In this document: positions 16,288 through 23,992 of the stretch, piece after piece
Position numbering within the stretch: position 1 is the first letter of the stretch
Layout of the letters: every line of letters starts with the position of its first letter
Origin: a virus
Virus record (IMG/VR): IMGVR_UViG_3300021519_000916
Coordinates: 62,001 to 126,000 of that record
DNA length: 64,000 nucleotides
Reading direction: 5' to 3' (one strand)
The notes under the pieces: model-generated
The model's input: the letters and a program-made list of their open reading frames with translations, nothing else
What the model was told of the DNA's origin: nothing
Databases searched by the model: none
Translations under genes and position numbers: made by a program

Positions 16288-16622
16288 AAGAGTTTTACTT
16301 AGACGAAAGTCTTGAGTGGAATGTAACCACTCACACCGAATACAATAGTTATATAGATAAAGATATTGTTACGAACGAAGATTTGATTGAAGTACTTAAA
16401 GGCAAAGGTATCATCCGTACAATTGGCAGTGACGATGGCCCGGAATTTAAAGCACTACGCAATCAACTAGAAGAACTAGGTTACATTAAATGTCAGCGTG
16501 GTTGGTGGAATGGTGATCGTGTTGTAAAACCATTTCAGTTAAATGGATTAAAGTTTAAAAAGAACGAGCAATTTTTATCAGGAGCAGCAATGAAGTCTCA
16601 TTTAGAATTTTTAAGGAGATAA
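16275..16622 (+). CDS. conserved phage protein, unknown
   Basis: A 115-residue protein starting at ATG 16275 inside the phosphoribosyltransferase end. DLIEVLKGKGIIRTIG and LRNQLEELGYIKCQRGWWNGDRVVKPF suggest a helix-turn-helix-like or winged-helix fold. No function recognised. It ends just before the structured queD leader. Confidence 0.5.
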   Translation: MVALKEFYLDESLEWNVTTHTEYNSYIDKDIVTNEDLIEVLKGKGIIRTIGSDDGPEFKALRNQLEELGYIKCQRGWWNGDRVVKPFQLNGLKFKKNEQFLSGAAMKSHLEFLRR

Positions 16623-16636
16623 ATAGTTATATCCCC

Positions 16637-16704
16637 AGAATAGCGGTCTTCGGCGTTCATCCCGCTTTACAAATTCTGCCGCCTATGCTACACTTAACAT
16701 AGGA
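16637..16704 (+). promoter_or_regulatory. structured 5' leader of queD, possible switch; overlaps a promoter-like match
   Basis: CAGAAT (16637-16642) can pair with ATTCTG (16674-16679), enclosing AGCGG/CCGCT (16643-16647 with 16663-16667). The loop GGCG (16653-16656) can pair with CGCC (16681-16684). Alternatively CCTATG (16683-16688) pairs with CATAGG (16699-16704), covering part of the queD ribosome-binding site AGGAG. The last two pairings share bases and exclude each other. A competing reading is a promoter TTTACA (16667-16672), 17 bases, TACACT (16690-16695). No known riboswitch consensus was matched. Confidence 0.4.
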
Positions 16705-16712
16705 GAATAGTT

Positions 16713-17192
16713 ATGGCAAAGAAATATTTTAGTACTAAAACGTATAGGCAAATTGGTCCAGTTGCATACCGACAGTGGAGAGCAGATAGCCATTGTAATC
16801 AGATTCACGGATATGCAATGAGTTTCCATTTTGAATTTGAAGCTGATACACTGGATGCCCGTAATTGGGTTACTGACTTTGGTGGACTAAAGCCGCTAAA
16901 GGAACATTTAGAAGATTGGTTTGATCATACATTGCTAGTTGCACAAGATGATCCAATGCGTGAACATTTGCTGGAACTTGGTAGACTTAAACTTGCCAAG
17001 ATCACAGAAGTTGAAAAGACTGGTTGCGAAGGCATCGCAGACTTCTTGTACGAATACATTAATACAATTTTTTTACCAAACTGTGGTGCGGAAGAAGCTA
17101 AACGTGTTTGGTGTTGTAAGGTAGAAGTAAGAGAAACCGACAGCAATATGGCTGGACGTAAAGGTCACAGGGAAGATCGAGAATTTGATTAA
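16713..17192 (+). CDS. queD: 6-carboxytetrahydropterin synthase, divergent QueD subfamily
   Basis: A 159-residue T-fold enzyme. SHCNQIHGYAMSFHFEFEAD (26-45) replaces the usual CxxxHGH, so Tyr34 stands where a zinc His normally is, and His27 lies beside Cys28. NWVTDFGGLKPLKEHLEDWFDHTLL (51-75) is the typical helix plus catalytic DH. EVRETDSNMA near 141 supplies the substrate Glu. It converts dihydroneopterin triphosphate to 6-carboxytetrahydropterin. The SHCxxxHGYA variant is a recognisable phage-type pattern, so I think it is active with altered metal ligands. Confidence 0.8.
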   Translation: MAKKYFSTKTYRQIGPVAYRQWRADSHCNQIHGYAMSFHFEFEADTLDARNWVTDFGGLKPLKEHLEDWFDHTLLVAQDDPMREHLLELGRLKLAKITEVEKTGCEGIADFLYEYINTIFLPNCGAEEAKRVWCCKVEVRETDSNMAGRKGHREDREFD

Positions 17193-18043
17193 TGGAATCC
17201 TCTGATATAAATTGGTTACATGTAGAGGCTAGTTCAAGGTGCAATGCATGGTGCCCGGCATGTCCACGTAACAAATCCGGTTACGGACTTGCTGATGGAC
17301 TAGTTGAAACAGACTTGACTGTAGACCAATTTAAATCAGTTCTGGCTACGTTACCCAATTTAACTAGTATACAATTTTGTGGTAATCATGGTGATCCAAT
17401 TATTTCAAAAAATATATTAGAATTGATTGACGTTGCAATAGATTATTCTAAACAAATACAGATACAAATACATACCAATGGCAGTTTACGTTCTAAGTCG
17501 TGGTGGGCTAATCTAGCAAATATGTTATCTAAGGTCAAACATGAAGTTTGGTTTGGATTAGATGGACTACTGGGTGTACATGAAATCTATCGGCAAGGAA
17601 CGTCGTTTAACAAAGTTATAGAAAATGCCACTAGCTTTATTGATAACGGAGGTTATGCTGTTTGGCAATTTATACCCTATGGGCATAATGAACATCAGAC
17701 TAAAGACTGTCATCGTATGAGTCAAAAATTAGGATTTAAAAAATTCCAATTGGCTAAACTACATCGTCGAAATACTGTTGCAAAACACTTTCAAACAGGC
17801 AATGAATTTATATTAGAAGCACCTAAACAATTTCAAGATATCATTCGTGTGGTTAAGGATTACAAAACGGTTGATGTTAAAAATTGTATGCATTTTTCAT
17901 ATCCAAGTGTGTATTTGTCGGCCCAGGGCAAACTTAGCACCTGTTGTTATCAATCTAAAAATAACGTTGACAATGTAAATGATTTGTTATATACTATGCA
18001 AGACTTATCAAATCGTATTTGTCTATATAGCTGTGGATCTTAA
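17192..18043 (+). CDS. radical SAM protein with C-terminal SPASM-like cysteines
   Basis: A 283-residue protein. CNAWCPAC (17-24) is the CxxxCxxC cluster site, and FCGNHGDP (around 67-74) replaces the usual GGEP loop. C-terminal cysteines in NCMHFSYP, LSTCCYQSK and CLYSCGS look like a SPASM or twitch auxiliary-cluster region in the usual place. Substrate unknown. Its position between queD and queE suggests co-expression with deazaguanine synthesis, but it is not QueE, which is separate, nor QueC. Confidence 0.75.
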   Translation: MESSDINWLHVEASSRCNAWCPACPRNKSGYGLADGLVETDLTVDQFKSVLATLPNLTSIQFCGNHGDPIISKNILELIDVAIDYSKQIQIQIHTNGSLRSKSWWANLANMLSKVKHEVWFGLDGLLGVHEIYRQGTSFNKVIENATSFIDNGGYAVWQFIPYGHNEHQTKDCHRMSQKLGFKKFQLAKLHRRNTVAKHFQTGNEFILEAPKQFQDIIRVVKDYKTVDVKNCMHFSYPSVYLSAQGKLSTCCYQSKNNVDNVNDLLYTMQDLSNRICLYSCGS

Positions 18044-18065
18044 TAAACGAATATAAAGAGGCCAA

Positions 18066-18338
18066 ATGAACAATAAGATTAAAGAAGCACTGGGAATACT
18101 CCAGGAAGAATGCGCCGAAGTTATTGTAGAAGTTAGTAAATGCAATCGCTTTGGTATGGATAGTAATCACTATAAAACTGGATTGAAGCATAGTATTATG
18201 CTTGAAACAGAAATTGGTGATATGTTAGCATTAGTTGATATCCTAATTGAGCAAGGCGTACTTGATGTAGATGGATTGGAAGTAGCCAAGGAAAATAAGA
18301 AGCAAAAACTTAAACAATGGTCAAGCATATATGAGTAA
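18066..18338 (+). CDS. MazG-like nucleotide pyrophosphohydrolase
   Basis: A 90-residue all-helical protein. LQEECAEVIVEVSK (12-25) gives the ExxE metal site and MLETEIGDMLALVDILIE (44-61) the second ExxD site of the MazG/all-alpha NTP pyrophosphatase superfamily. It likely hydrolyses a (d)NTP to the monophosphate, for example to clear alternative nucleotides or ppGpp-like signals. It overlaps queE by eight bases. Confidence 0.75.
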   Translation: MNNKIKEALGILQEECAEVIVEVSKCNRFGMDSNHYKTGLKHSIMLETEIGDMLALVDILIEQGVLDVDGLEVAKENKKQKLKQWSSIYE

Positions 18339-19191
18339 AATTAAAGTATCAGAACTATTTTATAGTTTACAAGGCGAAGGGCGATTTATCGGAGTACCAA
18401 GTGTATTCCTTAGAACCTATGGTTGTAATTTTACTTGTAGTGGGTTTGGTTGCAAGCCCGGGGAAAAATCAACTGAAGCAGATGAAGTTGCTAAAGTAGT
18501 TAACAAGTACGATACATTCTTGAGTTTGCCATTGGTTAATACTGGATGCGATAGCTATGCAAGTTGGCATCCAGGATTTAAACATCTCAGTCCAACTGTA
18601 ACAACAGAAGACCTAGTAAATCAAATGTTGGCGTTAACCCCAAATAATAAATGGGTGCAGAATAACGGCAATGATGTACATCTTGTTATAACAGGTGGTG
18701 AGCCATTGCTAGGTTGGCAACGTGCTTATCCAGAGTTATTGTCGCATCCTAAGATGGCCGATTTAAAGAACATCACATTTGAAACAAACGGCACCCAGGA
18801 ATTGCACGAAGACTTTAGGGACTACTTAATTGATTGGGCAGAAGGCCCCGGGCGAGAAGTTACGTTTAGTGTCAGTGCCAAGTTAAGTGCGTCAGGTGAA
18901 ACATGGGAAGATGCTATCAAGCCAAAGATTGTTAATATATATCAGACATATGGCCATGTTTATCTTAAGTTTGTTGTTGAAACACAAGACCATGTTAACG
19001 AAGCAGTCAAGGCAGTTGATGCCTTTAGACATGATGGATTTAAGGGTGTGGTATACTTAATGCCGCAAGGTGGAGTTGTTGACCCATACGAATCTAACAA
19101 ACTAAACATTGCCAATATTTGTGTTGAGCATGGATTTAACTATAGTCCAAGACTGCATGTTGATTTGTGGGGCAATGGTTGGGGTAAATGA
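18331..19191 (+). CDS. queE: 7-carboxy-7-deazaguanine synthase (QueE), variant cysteine spacing
   Basis: A 286-residue radical SAM enzyme. SELFYSLQGEGRFIGVPSVFLRTYGCN (7-33) is the classic QueE opening and TGGEPLLGW (121-129) binds SAM. The cluster cysteines are C32, C36 and C41 (CX3CX4C, not CX3CX2C), followed by a long insertion with another Cys (C73, NTGCDSYASW). It converts 6-carboxytetrahydropterin to 7-carboxy-7-deazaguanine. QueE enzymes with changed cluster loops are known, so activity is plausible. Confidence 0.85.
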   Translation: MSKIKVSELFYSLQGEGRFIGVPSVFLRTYGCNFTCSGFGCKPGEKSTEADEVAKVVNKYDTFLSLPLVNTGCDSYASWHPGFKHLSPTVTTEDLVNQMLALTPNNKWVQNNGNDVHLVITGGEPLLGWQRAYPELLSHPKMADLKNITFETNGTQELHEDFRDYLIDWAEGPGREVTFSVSAKLSASGETWEDAIKPKIVNIYQTYGHVYLKFVVETQDHVNEAVKAVDAFRHDGFKGVVYLMPQGGVVDPYESNKLNIANICVEHGFNYSPRLHVDLWGNGWGK

Positions 19192-19457
19192 TGGGCGCAG
19201 GATATCACGGCAAAGTTCTATTGGCAAATGACCGATGGAATGACGAAGCATTCCATAGTCGTGCGTATTGGCGATTACGTTTTATGTGGCTTCCAAAACG
19301 TAGTGCTATAACTGGTCGTCGGCTATGGTTGCGTTTTGTATACGAAGGTACTGCAATGTGGGCAGGGCCCGGCGATCCTGTTTTTGAGTTTAGATACCAC
19401 GAGCCCACCGAACATATTATTTGGCAACTAAAAGGAAATTACAATGGGAATATTTGA
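19188..19457 (+). CDS. small basic aromatic protein, unknown
   Basis: An 89-residue protein rich in Trp, Arg and Tyr (AYWRLRFMWLPKRS, RRLWLRFVYEGTAMW). It overlaps queE by four bases and the next gene by 14. No family recognised. Confidence 0.55.
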   Translation: MMGAGYHGKVLLANDRWNDEAFHSRAYWRLRFMWLPKRSAITGRRLWLRFVYEGTAMWAGPGDPVFEFRYHEPTEHIIWQLKGNYNGNI

Positions 19458-19833
19458 TCGATTTAAAAAGAAGCCAGCTATAGTCAAGATAACAGAAACA
19501 CCAAAGGCTAAAAAGTCTGCAAAAACAGACAAAGAAATTGCCACAGAAAAAGGATTGCCTTGGGTTGCTGTACTAAGTGTAGATCTTGATCCTGAAAATA
19601 TTGGCAATGGCGCATTTGAGCTAGATTGGAACGATAAGTTTATCACTAACTTAGTACGTGCTGGTTACGAAGGTAAATCAGATACCGACATGGTTGATCG
19701 TTGGTTTGCAGAAGTTTGCCGTAATGTAATTGCAGAAAATTACGAACAATGGGAAGCCAATCAACCAATGGATGCTAGACCAAGAATTATTGACCGCAAA
19801 GATATTGGCGGCGGAAAAACGGAGGTAAGTTAA
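19444..19833 (+). CDS. conserved phage protein, unknown
   Basis: A 129-residue protein starting MGIFDRFKKKPAIVKI, with a Lys-rich linker then a folded part (LPWVAVLSVDLDPENIGNGAFELDWND, and helices to the end). It looks like an N-terminal targeting or anchoring helix plus a small domain. Function unknown. Good ribosome site AAGGAAAT upstream. Confidence 0.6.
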   Translation: MGIFDRFKKKPAIVKITETPKAKKSAKTDKEIATEKGLPWVAVLSVDLDPENIGNGAFELDWNDKFITNLVRAGYEGKSDTDMVDRWFAEVCRNVIAENYEQWEANQPMDARPRIIDRKDIGGGKTEVS

Positions 19834-20021
19834 TGACTAATAAACCAGATACAACAACAGACGAAGCTCTTGCAACATTTTTAGCCAACGGCGGGGTTAT
19901 TCAACAAATTGAACGCAATGTTAGCGGACATGTTGAAGGACAAACATATTGGGGTATGCCAAAGAAAGCTGGTAGACCGCCAGCTGGTAATATCAATGAT
20001 AAGGCTCCCAAGGAAGAGTAA
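19833..20021 (+). CDS. small phage protein, unknown
   Basis: A 62-residue protein. ALATFLANGGVIQQIERNVSG is helical and KKAGRPPAGNIND is basic with an AT-hook-like GRPP core, which could touch DNA. Start overlaps the previous stop by one base. Confidence 0.55.
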   Translation: MTNKPDTTTDEALATFLANGGVIQQIERNVSGHVEGQTYWGMPKKAGRPPAGNINDKAPKEE

Positions 20022-20024
20022 GTA

Positions 20025-20756
20025 ATGATACTCTATGTAAATGGCGATAGCCATAGTGCCGGTGCAGAGGCTGTGAATAATTATGCATTTGCTGAAGATG
20101 ATCCGTTGTATTGGCGCTTGGGAAGACGGCCACATCCAGACAACGAACGAGTTAGTTACGGATGTGAACTAGCAAATATGCTTGGGTATGTATTCGTATG
20201 CGATGCAGAAAGCGCCAGCAGTAATACACGAATACTACGGACAACCAAAGAGTATCTTAAAACAAATAAGCCCGACTTGCTGGTAATAGGATGGTCTACT
20301 TGGGAACGAGAGGAGTGGCCACTAGACGATGTGTATTATCAAGTTACAGCAAGTGGTACTGATAGTGTACCGTTGGTATTTGCCGAACGGTATCGTGATT
20401 GGGTTATAGAACAAAACGAATGGTCTAGAGAAAATAAAATGTTAGACTGGCATAAAATCATTTATGAGCTACATTTAGAATTATCTTCAGCAAATATTAA
20501 GCATATATTTTTTAATACCTATTCTAACTTTTCAGCAATTAAAGATACCAGATTAAAGACAGAAAATTTAACTGCCGCTAATGCACAATGCCTTGATTGG
20601 AACAACTCGTATATCGGTCCATACGAACAAGAGTTGACATACTACAACTGGTTAAAGAAGTCTGGGTTTGTAACAGCATCACCAACAAGCTATCATTTTA
20701 AAGACGATGCTCATAGAGCATGGGCAAACTTATTATATGAATCACTGGGCTCATAA
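20025..20756 (+). CDS. SGNH/GDSL-type hydrolase
   Basis: A 243-residue protein. MILYVNGDSHSAGAE (1-15) has the block I nucleophile Ser9, ESASSNTRILRTTKEYL holds block II Gly/Ser and block III Asn, and FKDDAHRAWANLLYESL near the C-terminus gives the catalytic Asp-xx-His. It probably hydrolyses or transfers an ester or acyl group on a glycan. It is one of five SGNH-type proteins in the window and is directly followed by another. Confidence 0.7.
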   Translation: MILYVNGDSHSAGAEAVNNYAFAEDDPLYWRLGRRPHPDNERVSYGCELANMLGYVFVCDAESASSNTRILRTTKEYLKTNKPDLLVIGWSTWEREEWPLDDVYYQVTASGTDSVPLVFAERYRDWVIEQNEWSRENKMLDWHKIIYELHLELSSANIKHIFFNTYSNFSAIKDTRLKTENLTAANAQCLDWNNSYIGPYEQELTYYNWLKKSGFVTASPTSYHFKDDAHRAWANLLYESLGS

Positions 20757-21429
20757 GCAACTACCGTTTAGTTGGCAACCAAAAGATATTACGTTGCAAT
20801 GGTCCGGGTCCGACCACGCCGATAGTCTATATAACAATTCACAAAAAGATGCGTGGAACAATATTGATATAAGTTATCAATATAATGCACAAGGATATCG
20901 CACCAAAGATTTAATTAGTATGTACGATAAGAAAGTAGACATAGCATTAGGTTGTAGTTTAACTGAGGGTATTGGTTTGCCTATTGGGGGTACATGGCCT
21001 AGTCTAGTAGAAGAAAGTCAAGATTACCCTATGTTAAATCTTGGAATTCAATGCGGAAGTACTGATACTGTTGCACGTATGTTGACTAACTGTATGGGAC
21101 TATTTGATATACAACAGGTATTCATACTATGGCCAGATTTTTCTAGGTTTGAAATTTATCATGAAGACCATGTGGAACCAGTGATTCCATCAACTGCTTC
21201 AACCAAACATGTTTGGTTTATGGATAAAGAAACTTCCCAAAATAGATTTTATAAAAACCAATTGCTCATACATTCAATGGGTGTTAATGTAGTTGAATTG
21301 ATTGCTGAAACGGTTTTTAACCCAAAATCTCGTGGTGCACCAGATAAAGCTCGAGATGGACAACATTATGGATATCAAAGTCAACGAATAGTGTCCTGGG
21401 AGTTCATTAAAGCATTGACAGCTAAATAA
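20737..21429 (+). CDS. SGNH-like hydrolase, second of a tandem pair
   Basis: A 230-residue protein with ALGCSLTEGIGLPIGGTWPSLVEE (block I-like GCS), NLGIQCGSTDTVARML (blocks II/III) and ARDGQHYGYQSQRIV near the end (candidate Asp and His). The ATG at 20737 is chosen; an in-frame ATG at 20707 adds 10 residues. It overlaps the previous SGNH gene by 20 bases, suggesting coupled translation of a hydrolase pair. Confidence 0.65.
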   Translation: MNHWAHKQLPFSWQPKDITLQWSGSDHADSLYNNSQKDAWNNIDISYQYNAQGYRTKDLISMYDKKVDIALGCSLTEGIGLPIGGTWPSLVEESQDYPMLNLGIQCGSTDTVARMLTNCMGLFDIQQVFILWPDFSRFEIYHEDHVEPVIPSTASTKHVWFMDKETSQNRFYKNQLLIHSMGVNVVELIAETVFNPKSRGAPDKARDGQHYGYQSQRIVSWEFIKALTAK

Positions 21430-21450
21430 TAATATGCTACTATTACTACT

Positions 21451-22440
21451 ATGAGATACCTACTAGTTGATACCGCAAATACATTTTTTCGAGCAAGACA
21501 TGCCGCCCATCGTCAGAGTGACACCTGGGATAAATTAGGTTTTGCTATCCACGTCACACTTGCCAGCGTAGGCAAAGCGTGGCGGGAACAGAAAGCCGAC
21601 CATGTTGTATTCTGTTTAGAAGGGCGTAGCTGGCGCAAGGACTTTTACGAGCCCTATAAAAAGAATCGTGCTGTGGCACGTGCGGCACTTACTGAAAAAG
21701 AAGCAGAAGAAGATCAATTGTTTTGGGATTCGTTTGACGAACTTAAAACATTCTTAGTTGACAAGACCAACTGCACCGTACTTCAGCATAACGCATTAGA
21801 AGCAGATGATTTGATTGCTGGCTGGATACAAGCACACCCAAATGATCATCACACTATTGTTAGTAGTGATAGCGACTTTCATCAACTACTTGCAAACAAC
21901 GTAAAACAATATAATGGAATAGCAGATGAGCTACACACAATTGAAGGTATCTTTGACAAAAAGGGTGCCCCAGTCAAAGATAAAAAAACAAAGGAACCTA
22001 AAAAAATCCCAGAGCCAGCCTGGATCCTCTTTGAAAAATGTATGCGTGGCGACCCTTCGGACAACGTCTTTTCCGCTTATCCGGGTGTACGTACCAAAGG
22101 CAGTAAAAATAAAATTGGACTGGAAGAAGCGTTTAAAGACAGAGATTCAAAAGGCTTCAGTTGGAACAATCTAATGTTGCAACGCTGGACGGATCACAAC
22201 GGTCTAGAACATCGTGTGTTAGATGATTACAATCGCAATGTGCAGTTAGTTGACTTGTCGGCACAGCCAGATCATATTAAAGTAATGATTGCTGAATCTA
22301 TTGCTACAAATAGTGTTGTAAAGAATACTGCACAGATTGGCACTAAGTTTATGAAGTTCTGCGGCAAATACGAATTGAATCGCATTAGCGATAATATTCA
22401 AAACTATGTAGACTTTTTATCAGCAGGATATCCAGAATGA
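21451..22440 (+). CDS. rnh: 5'-3' exonuclease / flap nuclease (T4 RNase H-like)
   Basis: A 329-residue FEN-family nuclease. LLVDTANTFFRARHA (4-18) gives the first metal Asp, FCLEGRSWRKDFYEPYKKNR the arch region, ALEADDLIAGW and VSSDSDFHQLL further metal acids, and GDPSDNVFSAYPGVRTKGSK the helix-3-turn-helix DNA-binding loop. In T4-like phages it removes RNA primers from lagging strands. It is followed by a four-base overlap (ATGA) with the next gene. Confidence 0.85.
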   Translation: MRYLLVDTANTFFRARHAAHRQSDTWDKLGFAIHVTLASVGKAWREQKADHVVFCLEGRSWRKDFYEPYKKNRAVARAALTEKEAEEDQLFWDSFDELKTFLVDKTNCTVLQHNALEADDLIAGWIQAHPNDHHTIVSSDSDFHQLLANNVKQYNGIADELHTIEGIFDKKGAPVKDKKTKEPKKIPEPAWILFEKCMRGDPSDNVFSAYPGVRTKGSKNKIGLEEAFKDRDSKGFSWNNLMLQRWTDHNGLEHRVLDDYNRNVQLVDLSAQPDHIKVMIAESIATNSVVKNTAQIGTKFMKFCGKYELNRISDNIQNYVDFLSAGYPE

Positions 22441-22742
22441 GTACATACACACCAGACCGATGGGTAATTGTTGAATTTGATTACCAAGAAGAAAAACTAC
22501 GCAAGGTACTTGCAAGTTGGTATGGTGGATATCTTGGCAGCGATAGTTGGAAGCTGAGTTCCGGCATTACTGAAACTATCGAGCACGAAGACCGTTATGA
22601 ATTTACAAACTATTCCGGTAGTCTGTACGTTTGTCGTAAAGGCTCACACGGAATGAGTGTATATACTGCAAGCATATACGAAGGTTGGGTCCGGCAGTTA
22701 GAAGGATCCGGTGATACTATTACTTTGTTAGAGGGTGTATGA
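22437..22742 (+). CDS. small beta-rich protein, unknown
   Basis: A 101-residue protein starting MSTYTPDRWVIVEFDYQEE, with many strands and Tyr/Trp residues (KVLASWYGGYLGSDSWKLSSG, FTNYSGSLYVCRKG). It overlaps genes on both sides through ATGA junctions. No family recognised. Confidence 0.6.
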   Translation: MSTYTPDRWVIVEFDYQEEKLRKVLASWYGGYLGSDSWKLSSGITETIEHEDRYEFTNYSGSLYVCRKGSHGMSVYTASIYEGWVRQLEGSGDTITLLEGV

Positions 22743-22909
22743 AAGACCTAATGATACTTGGCGTGGTGTTTGGTGTTATCTGTGCATGTGTGTATGTATT
22801 ACCACCGCATGGTACAATTATATACAATTGTACTTGGTCTGAGATCAGTCCTGATATACCAATTGCAGTTAAAGAAGAATGTCGTAGACTTAGATCGGAA
22901 AAGAAATGA
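22739..22909 (+). CDS. 56-aa membrane-anchored phage protein
   Basis: A short frame, MKDLMILGVVFGVICACVYVLPPHG, giving one hydrophobic N-terminal segment (4-20), followed by IIYNCTWSEISPDIPIAVKEECRRLR. The soluble tail with two cysteines resembles a small conserved phage family with an NCxWxEISPDIP core. It is joined by ATGA overlaps on both sides, which supports translation. Confidence 0.65.
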   Translation: MKDLMILGVVFGVICACVYVLPPHGTIIYNCTWSEISPDIPIAVKEECRRLRSEKK

Positions 22910-23160
22910 GCAAAGAAAAACATAAACCTTATCAATGGATTGATGGTGAAACTGCTGATCGTATTACCAGTCTAAATCTCAAAGACTATCGTGCGTATCT
23001 TAAAAAAGAATTAAAAGAATGGAAGAAGAACCCAAAGAGTGATGCTAACCCTAAGGGCAAATGGATGCATCCAGAAGATGTAGGCATCAATATGCAGACC
23101 ATTGCGGCTTTGGATTTAATCATTAGCCATTTTGTAGTAACAGAGGACGATATAAAATGA
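22906..23160 (+). CDS. small phage protein, unknown
   Basis: An 84-residue, Lys-rich, mostly helical protein (KDYRAYLKKELKEWKKNPKSD, then INMQTIAALDLIISHFVV). ATGA overlaps at both ends. No family recognised. Confidence 0.6.
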   Translation: MSKEKHKPYQWIDGETADRITSLNLKDYRAYLKKELKEWKKNPKSDANPKGKWMHPEDVGINMQTIAALDLIISHFVVTEDDIK

Positions 23161-23399
23161 CATTACCTGACGAGCGATATCGTGCTGTTCTTATGACACA
23201 AAAATTTCTATTAGAGATTTTAACTACGCCGCGTGTTCCTAAAGCCGTTAAAGATAAAGCAAGGTGGTGTTTACGCCATTATCCAAGCGAATGGGATATG
23301 CAACGAGCTGCTGAAGATGCATCAGATGTATTTGCAGTAAAAATGGAACCTGTTTACAGAATGATTAAACAGTACGAGCAGGACAAGGAACAAGAATGA
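23157..23399 (+). CDS. BPSL0761-like small protein
   Basis: An 80-residue helical protein. TLPDERYRAVLMTQKFLLEIL (2-22) and KARWCLRHYPSEWDMQRAAE match the pattern of the BPSL0761 family, common in proteobacteria and their phages. Function unknown. Confidence 0.65.
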   Translation: MTLPDERYRAVLMTQKFLLEILTTPRVPKAVKDKARWCLRHYPSEWDMQRAAEDASDVFAVKMEPVYRMIKQYEQDKEQE

Positions 23400-23992
23400 A
23401 ACAAACACTAGACAAATTGTTGTGCGAGAAGTATCCAAAGATGATGGTCAACCGTAACAAGCCCATGCAAGAAACTTGTATGTGTTGGGGCTTTGAATGT
23501 GGCGACGGTTGGTTCAATATCTTGGATCAGCTTATGGGCAATATACAACATCATATTGACTGGAAGGAGAAACAGCGCAAGTGGGCCATGGAATATAACG
23601 AAATGGCCGCACAGGCTAAAGCAGGTAACTTTGATTTGTTTGAAGAAAACATGAAAGATACTGTTAGTCTTGAGTATAAAGAAAAACGGCTTGGTGAGAT
23701 TGTTGCCGGGGACTTTAGACAAGTACCAGAGTCTATTCCACAAGTAACACTGGACCAAGTTAAAGAAAAGTTTGGTACACTGAGATTTTATTACTCGGGT
23801 GGGGATGAATACATCGACGGACTTGTTAGCATGGCAGAAAGTATGTCGGCTGTTACTTGTGAGGAATGTGGTAATCCTGGTACACAAACAAGTGGTGGTT
23901 GGATTAAAACTATCTGCGAGCCGTGTGTTGAAGAACATGCTAGAGTGCAAGAAGAAACGTTGGAAACTTATCGATCAAAAGGAGTTCTGTAA
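23396..23992 (+). CDS. conserved phage protein with C-terminal zinc ribbon
   Basis: A 198-residue protein. The N-terminal half is helical and Lys-rich after ETCMCWGFECGDGW. VKEKFGTLRFYYSGGDEYIDGLVSMAE is a typical conserved block, followed by CEECGNPGTQTSGGWIKTICEPC, a probable four-Cys zinc ribbon (about 161-183). Function unknown. The next gene starts on the last base of its stop. Confidence 0.65.
   Translation: MKQTLDKLLCEKYPKMMVNRNKPMQETCMCWGFECGDGWFNILDQLMGNIQHHIDWKEKQRKWAMEYNEMAAQAKAGNFDLFEENMKDTVSLEYKEKRLGEIVAGDFRQVPESIPQVTLDQVKEKFGTLRFYYSGGDEYIDGLVSMAESMSAVTCEECGNPGTQTSGGWIKTICEPCVEEHARVQEETLETYRSKGVL

Noticed and set aside
16617-16625. T4-like late promoter (TATAAATA)
   Set aside because: Only a partial match (GATAAATAG) is present, and similar AT-rich strings occur by chance in this AT-rich sequence.
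16637-16704. Known preQ1 riboswitch upstream of queD
   Set aside because: The leader does not follow the type I, II or III preQ1 consensus features I know, so it is reported only as a structured leader.
17192-18043. Radical SAM protein as a QueC or second QueE replacement
   Set aside because: It lacks QueE opening motifs and any ATP-pyrophosphatase SGGxDS motif; only the location suggests a link.
23408-23950. Minus-strand 180-residue open frame
   Set aside because: It lies fully opposite a well-supported gene (23396-23992), with no ribosome site or recognisable domain.
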